Of a stretch of DNA of 64,000 nucleotides, positions 59,385-64,000 are shown one piece after another. A program made the position numbers and the translations under genes. Within the stretch, counting starts at the first letter, position 1. Every line of letters starts with the position of its first letter. The stretch comes from JBFWRK01 sp050248955 (GTDB lineage: Bacteria; Actinomycetota; Acidimicrobiia; Acidimicrobiales; Ilumatobacteraceae): the NCBI GenBank assembly GCA_050248955.1, contig JBFWRK010000008.1, positions 139,402 through 203,401 of the forward strand, written 5' to 3'. Below the pieces are notes generated by a model. The model was not told the DNA's origin and ran no database searches. It saw nothing but the letters and a program-made list of their open reading frames with translations.

Positions 59385-60445
59385 GCGCCCAGCCGGTGCA
59401 GCGTCTCGTCCGCTTCGGCGACGATCCGTTCGACGAGCTCGGCGACGCTCGGCAGGTCGTCGATCATCCCGACCACCTGCCCGCTCGCCATCACGCCGCT
59501 CTCCGGTCGGCCGTCGACGAGCGCGGCCTTCAAGAGCATCGGCGTGTTCGCCGCCATCACCATCTGCGTCCAGCTGAGATCCAGCGAGCGCTGCATCGAC
59601 CGTCCCTCACGCCACATCTCGCCGATGCCGAGGCCGGTCAGCCTCCGGAAGCGGAGCGCGTTCGCGACTGCCCGCGGCAGCGCGAGCAGGCGGCCGCGAC
59701 CGGATTCGAGTCGTTCGACGAGCTCGGTGTCCAGCACCCGGTGCGGCACGCCGTCGACCTGCTTCGTCACGATCGTCCCCGTGACGCTCGTGCCGAGGTA
59801 GACGTCCTTGACCGCTTGCGGCACCGCCGAGTCGGCGGTGAGGAGGAAACGGGTGCCCATCGCGATGCCGCTCGCCCCATAGGCGAGCGCCGCGACGAGC
59901 CCGCGGCCGTCGAAGAAGCCACCCGCCGCGATCACCGGCACGCGGCCGGCAACGGTGTCGACGACCTGCGGGAGGAGGATCGACGTCGGGACGGGTCCAG
60001 TGTGGCCGCCGCCCTCGCCGCCCTGGACGAGCACGGCGTCGACGCCCCAGTCGAGCACCTTCTCGGCATGCCGCTTCGCGCCGATCGACGGGATCACCAG
60101 CACGCCGCCGTCCTGGAGGCGCGAGATCAGTTCGCGCTCCGGTGCTTGCGCGAACGAGGCGACGCGCACGCCTTCGCCGACGAGCAGCGCGACGCGTTCG
60201 TCGATGTCGCCCGCGTCTGCGCGCAGGTTCACGCCGAACGGTCGGTCGGTGCGCGACTTCACTGCGGCGACGGCGTCACGCAGTTCTCGGAGATCCATCG
60301 TCGCGCTGGCGAGGATGCCGAGCGCGCCCGCCGCCGCAGTGGCCGAGACGAGCCGCGGGCCGGCGACCCACCCCATGCCGGTCTGCACGATCGGGACGTC
60401 GATTCCGACGAGGTCGCACAACGACGTGTGCAGTCGCGCGTGCAT
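59381..60445 (-). CDS. ipdC: IpdC homologue, nitronate-monooxygenase-family FMN oxidoreductase of steroid CD-ring degradation
   Basis: Predicted 354 residues. FMN barrel: CDLVGIDVPIVQTGMGWVAG, GALGILASATMDLRELRDAV, PFGVNLRADA, AVLVQGGEGGGHTGPVPTSI, VIAAGGFFDGRGLVAALAYG and GIAMGTRFLLTADS, ending MAANTPMLLKAALVDGRPES. By recall this matches Rv3553 IpdC throughout. IpdC acts on a 5-hydroxy-HIP-CoA-type intermediate. ATG 60445 gives the family start. It follows ipdB by 31 bp on the same strand. Confidence 0.87.
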   Translation of the reverse strand: MHARLHTSLCDLVGIDVPIVQTGMGWVAGPRLVSATAAAGALGILASATMDLRELRDAVAAVKSRTDRPFGVNLRADAGDIDERVALLVGEGVRVASFAQAPERELISRLQDGGVLVIPSIGAKRHAEKVLDWGVDAVLVQGGEGGGHTGPVPTSILLPQVVDTVAGRVPVIAAGGFFDGRGLVAALAYGASGIAMGTRFLLTADSAVPQAVKDVYLGTSVTGTIVTKQVDGVPHRVLDTELVERLESGRGRLLALPRAVANALRFRRLTGLGIGEMWREGRSMQRSLDLSWTQMVMAANTPMLLKAALVDGRPESGVMASGQVVGMIDDLPSVAELVERIVAEADETLHRLGA

Positions 60446-60476
60446 GCTCAACGCCCCACCGGACGGAGGTGCTGCG

Positions 60477-61235
60477 TCACGGACTCGGCACCTCGCGGCG
60501 CCGCGCGCCTGTTGGGTCGAGGCGCTCCAAGACCTCGAGCTCTTCGTCGCTCGGTGCGCGACTCGTCGGCACGTCGTCCTCGACGAGGAGATCGAACCCG
60601 GTTGCGCCGACCACGTGTTCGACGCTGACACCGGGGTGCAGCGAGCGCAGGCGCATCCTGCCGCCGACGAAGTCCATCGTCGCGAGGTTGGTGACGACTC
60701 GACGCAGATCGTGGTGGCGCACGACCCAGTCACCGAGCGACGCTGCCCGGTCGTAGCCGAGCCCGCTCACCATGTCGACGTGGTCGGTGAAGACCTTCGT
60801 CGAGTGGTTCGGGATCCAGAAGCTCGTCGCGTGGTTGATGGTGTTCCCTGGCCCACCGCGCACGCCGAGCAGCTGCGCCTTCGGCTTGGACCAGGGACCG
60901 ATGTTGGCGATGTTCGAGTTGCCGTGCTGGTCCATCTGGCTGGCACCCATCATGACGTGGCGCCGACCAGCCCACAGCGTGTCGAACACCGACCGGAACG
61001 GGATCCAACCCTCCACCACCTTGTCGCGACCACCGAGCGGTAGGTCGTTGGCGACGAAGAACGCCTCGCCGTCGGAGACGAGCAGATCGGGCTCGAACGT
61101 GGCGCGGGCGAGGCGGGCAGCGAGCATCGGGACCGTGCCCATGCCCGACGCGAAGATCTCCCCGTCACCACGGAACGCCTCGGCGGCGGCGACCACGACG
61201 ATGTCGGCGAGCGCAGTCACGGCGCGCTCCGCCAT
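60477..61235 (-). CDS. ipdB: IpdB homologue, beta subunit of the steroid CD-ring CoA hydrolase/transferase-like enzyme
   Basis: Predicted 252 residues of the class I CoA-transferase beta fold: AEAFRGDGEIFASGMGTVPM, EGWIPFRSVFDTLWAGRRHV, MMGASQMDQHGNSNIANIGP, LLGVRGGPGNTINHATSFWI and MRLRSLHPGVSVEHVVGATG. By recall it matches Rv3552 IpdB. IpdAB hydrolyses the last carbon ring (COCHEA-CoA). It overlaps ipdA by 19 bp, so the subunits are translationally coupled. Confidence 0.9.
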   Translation of the reverse strand: MAERAVTALADIVVVAAAEAFRGDGEIFASGMGTVPMLAARLARATFEPDLLVSDGEAFFVANDLPLGGRDKVVEGWIPFRSVFDTLWAGRRHVMMGASQMDQHGNSNIANIGPWSKPKAQLLGVRGGPGNTINHATSFWIPNHSTKVFTDHVDMVSGLGYDRAASLGDWVVRHHDLRRVVTNLATMDFVGGRMRLRSLHPGVSVEHVVGATGFDLLVEDDVPTSRAPSDEELEVLERLDPTGARRREVPSP

Positions 61236-62089
61236 GCGGTGACGGAGCTCTGGTAGCCGGTCTCGTCACCGGCGAGGAACCGCTCGGTGAAGGCTGCCCA
61301 ACGTTCGGGGTCGGCGGCCGCCGTTGCGTACTCCTTCTGGAACGCTTCGTCGCGATCGTAGTCGGGTTGGCAGCTCGTGAAGTGCGCGCCGTTCGGGGCC
61401 TCGATGACGCCGTCGACCATCGAACGGTTGACGCGCAACGTGTGGAAGGAACCTTCGTCCAGCAACTCGTCCGTGGCCACGATGCGTTCGCAGGACACGA
61501 AGCGACGGCCGGGTTCGCACGCGCCGAGGAAGAGGTCGTCGAAGTAGAGGTCGGGGCCGAGGAACTGCGCGTTGCCGCGAGCGTCGGCGCGGTTCAGGTG
61601 CACGAAGGCCGAGTCGAGCCGGATCGCCGGTACGGCGAGCAGCTCCTCGCCGTCGGCGTAGGGCGAGCGAACGGTCCGGAGGTCGGGGTTCACGTCCATC
61701 ACGCCGGAGCCGAGCCCCGCGCGGGTCGGCAGGAACGGCAGTCGCAAGGAACCGGCGTAGAGCGCCCACTGCAGCATGCCCTCGTCGTACTCGACGCACT
61801 CGGCGATGGCGCCGGACTGGCGGGCCGCGCGGAAGTGCGGCTCGAGCGGTATCGAATCGAGCGAGACGAAGCCGTACACGAGGCGGCGGATCTTGCCTGC
61901 CGCGGCGAGCAGGCCGACATCCGGCCCGCCGTAAGTGACGATCGTCAGGTCCTTCAGTGGCGATCGGAGCAACGCGCGCACGAGCGACATCGGCTTGCGA
62001 CGGCTGCCCCAGCCGCCGATGCCGATCGTCATGCCGTCCTCCAGCGCGGCGATCGCTCCGTCCTCGCTGATCCGCTTGTCCGCCGTCAC
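61217..62089 (-). CDS. ipdA: IpdA homologue, alpha subunit of the steroid CD-ring CoA hydrolase/transferase-like enzyme
   Basis: Predicted 290 residues: GMTIGIGGWGSRRKPMSLVR near residue 18, LTIVTYGGPDVGLLAAAGKI, VYGFVSLDSIPLEPHFRAAR, LRLPFLPTRAGLGSGVMDV, and FDDLFLGACEPGRRFVSCER. By recall it matches Rv3551 IpdA strongly, including GWGSRRKPM. Together with IpdB it opens the D-ring-derived intermediate. GTG 62089 overlaps the echA20 stop by 4 bp. Confidence 0.9.
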   Translation of the reverse strand: MTADKRISEDGAIAALEDGMTIGIGGWGSRRKPMSLVRALLRSPLKDLTIVTYGGPDVGLLAAAGKIRRLVYGFVSLDSIPLEPHFRAARQSGAIAECVEYDEGMLQWALYAGSLRLPFLPTRAGLGSGVMDVNPDLRTVRSPYADGEELLAVPAIRLDSAFVHLNRADARGNAQFLGPDLYFDDLFLGACEPGRRFVSCERIVATDELLDEGSFHTLRVNRSMVDGVIEAPNGAHFTSCQPDYDRDEAFQKEYATAAADPERWAAFTERFLAGDETGYQSSVTAWRSAP

Positions 62090-62853
62090 GTGTCGTCCTG
62101 GCGGCGCGCCTTGTCGGTGCCGGCGAAATCGTCACGGAGCTCGTCGGCGACGCCCGACAGGTTCAGCTCGAACGTGAAGCCCTGCTCGAACCGGTATGAA
62201 CGCTTCACGTCCGACGGGTCGATCCCGTTGAGCGCTTCCTTGGCAGCGCGGATTACGACGGGCGACTTCTCGGCGATCGTCGCCGCGACAGCGAGCGCAG
62301 CGTCGCGCAACTCGTCACGCGGCACGACCTGGAGGACCGAACCGAAGTGGTGGAGCTCGGCTGCGGTCGCGGTCGCGGACGTGTAGACCATCGCCCGCAT
62401 CTTGTGCTGCGGCACGAGCCGCGAGAGATGGGTGGCGGCGCCGAGCGCGCCGCGATCGACTTCCGGTAGCCCGAAGAACGCGTCGTCGCTGGCGATGATC
62501 ACGTCCGCGTTGCCGACGAGCCCGATGCCGCCGCCGAGGCAGAAGCCGTGCACCGCGGCGATGACCGGCACGGCGCAGTCGTACACCGCGGCGAACGCCG
62601 CATAGCACCCGCGGTTGGCTCCGATCAGGGCACCGAAGCCGATCGTGTTCTGCATCTCCTTGATGTCGACGCCGGCGTTGAAGCCCCGCCCCTCGGCGCG
62701 CAGGACGACGACTCGGACGTTGGCATCGCGCCCGGCCGCGGTGAGCACGTCGGCGAGCTCGAACCATCCGGCGACCGTGAGCGCGTTCACCGGTGGGCAG
62801 TCGACGACCACCTCGGCGATGCCGCGTCCGTCGATGCTCGTCGAGATCCCCAC
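62086..62853 (-). CDS. echA20: EchA20 homologue, crotonase-fold hydrolase opening the steroid D ring
   Basis: Predicted 255 residues: DCPPVNALTVAGWFELADVL, RAEGRGFNAGVDIKEMQNTI, AVHGFCLGGGIGLVGNADVI, FGLPEVDRGALGAATHLSRL and YRFEQGFTFELNLSGVADEL. By recall it is very close to Rv3550 EchA20, which hydrolyses a ring of HIEC-CoA. First gene of the operon echA20-ipdA-ipdB-ipdC-maoC, the same order as Rv3550-Rv3553. Start GTG 62853; a TACGCT box (62862-62867, reverse strand) lies 8 nt upstream, next to operator site 5. Confidence 0.9.
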   Translation of the reverse strand: MGISTSIDGRGIAEVVVDCPPVNALTVAGWFELADVLTAAGRDANVRVVVLRAEGRGFNAGVDIKEMQNTIGFGALIGANRGCYAAFAAVYDCAVPVIAAVHGFCLGGGIGLVGNADVIIASDDAFFGLPEVDRGALGAATHLSRLVPQHKMRAMVYTSATATAAELHHFGSVLQVVPRDELRDAALAVAATIAEKSPVVIRAAKEALNGIDPSDVKRSYRFEQGFTFELNLSGVADELRDDFAGTDKARRQDDT

Positions 62854-62872
62854 GCCGGCCGAGCGTACTGCG

Positions 62873-62891
62873 ATCTGACGATGCGTCAGAA
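62873..62891. promoter_or_regulatory. Palindromic operator site 5 (divergent echA20/SDR promoter)
   Basis: ATCTGACG-ATG-CGTCAGAA, one mismatch in 16 arm positions. It lies between divergent -10 boxes: TACGCT for echA20 (62862-62867, reverse strand) and TAATGT (62901-62906, forward). In mycobacteria the matching promoter carries a KstR2 site of different sequence. Confidence 0.75.
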
Positions 62892-62913
62892 AGCGAGGAG
62901 TAATGTCCGCCTC

Positions 62914-63018
62914 ATGGACCGCTGCGCCAACGATCCGGCCCGAGCGGCCGAGAGCGGGCAGCGGAGCGAGCGCAGCGAGCTGGCCCGAGCGGCCGAGAGC
63001 GGGTGGCGGTGGCCGTGA
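62914..63018 (+). CDS. Putative 34-residue leader peptide coupled to the SDR gene
   Basis: ATG 62914 is 7 nt after a TAATGT -10 box (62901-62906), the leaderless geometry. The frame starts MDRCANDPARAAES, contains two copies of ARAAESG around a Ser/Glu/Arg stretch, and ends in TGA that overlaps the SDR start (TGATG, 63016-63020). Translational coupling is plausible. The repetitive Arg/Glu/Ser content also fits a spurious frame through GC-rich repeats. Confidence 0.35.
   Translation: MDRCANDPARAAESGQRSERSELARAAESGWRWP
62937..63003. repeat. Pair of 22-bp direct repeats in the SDR leader
   Basis: GGCCCGAGCGGCCGAGAGCG(GG) occurs at 62937-62958 and 62982-63003, separated by 23 bp of GAGCG-rich sequence. 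It lies wholly in the leader between operator site 5 and the SDR start. Confidence 0.7.
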
Positions 63019-63764
63019 TGATCGACTATGCCGGTCGGGTCGTGCTGGTCACGGGTGGCACGAAGGGCGTGGGGCGGGGGATCGCCGGCCGGTTCGCCGA
63101 CGCGGGAGCGAGCGTCGCGGTCTGCGCCAGGTCGGCGGTCGACGATCTGCCGGACGGCTGGGTGTTCGTGCCCGCCGACCTCCGGGACGGCGATCTCGCG
63201 TTCGCTGCGATCGACGAGGTGATCGATCGGTGCGGTCGCCTCGACGTGCTCGTGAACAACGCCGGCGGTTCACCGCCCGTCGTCACTGCATCGGCATCGC
63301 CCCGATTGACCGAGCGGATCATCGCGCTCAACCTGCTCTCGGCGATCTACTGCAGCCAACGCGCCAACCACCACATGCAGGAACAGGCCGACGGCGGCGC
63401 GATCGTGAACATCGCGAGCGTCTCCGGAACCCGACCGTCGCCGTTGTCCGCGGCATACGGAGCGGCAAAGGCCGGATTGGTCAACTACACGAAGACGGCA
63501 GCTCACGAGTGGGCGCCGAAGGTCCGTGCCAATGCGGTGATCGCCGGGCTCGTCCGAACCGAGCAGTCGCACCTCTTCTACGGCGACGATGCCGGCATCG
63601 CCCGCGTCGCGGCGACGATCCCGCTGGGGCGGCTCGCGGAGCCGACGGACGTCGGCGACGTCTGCTTGTTCCTCGGCTCGTCACTCGCCGCGTACGTCAC
63701 GGGCGCCGCTGTCGACATGTCCGGCGGCGGCGATCGTCCTGCCTACCTCGACGCCGCCGGCTGA
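63018..63764 (+). CDS. SDR oxidoreductase divergent from echA20
   Basis: Predicted 248 residues. Cofactor motif LVTGGTKGVGRGIAGRFADA, NNAGGSPPV, catalytic Ser (NIASVSGTRPSP) and Tyr-X3-Lys in AYGAAKAGLVNYTKTAAHEW; ends TGAAVDMSGGGDRPAYLDAA. The position matches the SDR gene (Rv3549c) divergent from echA20 in M. tuberculosis, so it probably belongs to CD-ring degradation. ATG 63018 is preferred because MIDYAGRVVLVTGG is a normal SDR start; GTG 63003 is in frame. Confidence 0.86.
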   Translation: MIDYAGRVVLVTGGTKGVGRGIAGRFADAGASVAVCARSAVDDLPDGWVFVPADLRDGDLAFAAIDEVIDRCGRLDVLVNNAGGSPPVVTASASPRLTERIIALNLLSAIYCSQRANHHMQEQADGGAIVNIASVSGTRPSPLSAAYGAAKAGLVNYTKTAAHEWAPKVRANAVIAGLVRTEQSHLFYGDDAGIARVAATIPLGRLAEPTDVGDVCLFLGSSLAAYVTGAAVDMSGGGDRPAYLDAAG

Positions 63765-63792
63765 CCCCGACGGCCCGGTCCCGGCGCCTCGA

Positions 63793-63830
63793 CCCGACCG
63801 TCCCCACCCGCTCCCGACCGTCCCCACCCG
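63793..63830. repeat. 18-bp direct repeat downstream of the SDR gene
   Basis: CCCGACCGTCCCCACCCG occurs at 63793-63810 and 63813-63830. It is part of a 187-bp intergenic stretch without other recognisable content except the promoter region of the truncated gene at the window end. Confidence 0.7.
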
Positions 63831-63951
63831 GTCCCCGGCGTCACCAGCCCCGGTCTCTGATCGGGCGAGGTCGTTGGATGTCGTTGAGTTCTAGGGATCG
63901 TTGCAACGGTTGGGCCGAGTTGGGAGGGTTCGTCTCGACTGGGAGGTTGTT

Positions 63952-64000
63952 GTGGGCAACGCGAATAGTGGTCGTTATCCGAGGTTGAGTCCGCAGGAGC
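63952..64000 (+). CDS. Start of an unidentified gene cut by the window edge
   Basis: GTG 63952 follows GGGAGG with a 5-nt gap and opens a frame reading MGNANSGRYPRLSPQE to the end of the window. The preceding ~90 bp is less GC-rich than its surroundings. GRYPRLSPQE is reminiscent of the N-terminal HTH of IS30-type transposases, but 16 residues cannot settle it. Confidence 0.4.
   Translation, partial: MGNANSGRYPRLSPQE

Noticed and set aside
45098..62891. The palindromes being KstR or KstR2 boxes
   Set aside because: Their arms (ATCTGACG/CGTCAGAT) do not match the published AACnnGTT- or CAAGnnCTTG-based motifs.

Overview
The window is high-GC actinobacterial chromosome. The most likely source is the class Acidimicrobiia (Ilumatobacter/Iamia-like). 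This is inferred from the mix of mycofactocin genes, an F420-type luciferase-like oxidoreductase, an actinobacterial CD-ring steroid-catabolism operon, an intrinsic Erm-type methyltransferase and an archaeal-type ValRS. No rRNA, tRNA, CRISPR array or complete insertion sequence was seen. Genes are dense. Many start codons sit 6-8 nt downstream of a TAnnnT -10 box, which points to leaderless transcription.

Layout. 1-9.9 kb: a partial DedA protein, a mycofactocin-type FadH/OYE flavoenzyme, an LLM oxidoreductase, an RlmI-like methyltransferase, a secreted LAETG-tailed protein, fructosamine kinase, VOC and AraC proteins. 9.8-14 kb: a PLP decarboxylase and glgA-glgC. 14-15.9 kb: a second OYE. 16.1-18.3 kb: a four-gene copper/redox lipoprotein operon (SCO, PCuAC, cupredoxin, TlpA). 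18.3-26.7 kb: an MFS pump, a mycofactocin precursor gene with an mftB-mftC fusion, helD and two NDMA-dependent alcohol dehydrogenases, which are known clients of mycofactocin. 26.7-31 kb: a MoxR/VWA pair, erm, and an LCP ligase. 31-38.5 kb: valS, cysS, an MFS pump and an OafA acyltransferase. 38.5-42.9 kb: three hydrolase/hydratase genes. 42.9-45.1 kb: a repeat-rich island around an AbiEi/DUF559 nuclease-like gene. 45.1-51.1 kb: a FadD19-like ligase and SDR/EthD genes. 51-57.7 kb: soxR with a divergent His-rich unknown gene, a cyclase domain, a DUF4097 protein, an acyl-CoA dehydrogenase, Nudix and an esterase. 57.7-63.8 kb: a CYP142-like P450 and an echA20-ipdA-ipdB-ipdC-maoC operon with a divergent SDR.

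How the genes work together. FadD19-like, CYP142-like, EchA20, IpdA, IpdB and IpdC homologues form a steroid side-chain and CD-ring degradation set. Five copies of one palindrome (ATCTGACG-N3-CGTCAGAT) lie at the promoters of exactly these units, and the palindrome differs from the known KstR and KstR2 operators. The mycofactocin parts (mftA, mftBC, two OYEs, two NDMA-ADHs) are spread over 26 kb. mftD, mftE and mftF are not in the window.

Most notable: the steroid-gene palindrome family; the mftBC fusion with an internal ribosome-binding site; a nuclease-like gene flanked by a three-copy ~220-bp array and a seven-copy 19-bp array that share a GCTGACG core; and a SoxR operator controlling a His-rich gene of unknown function.
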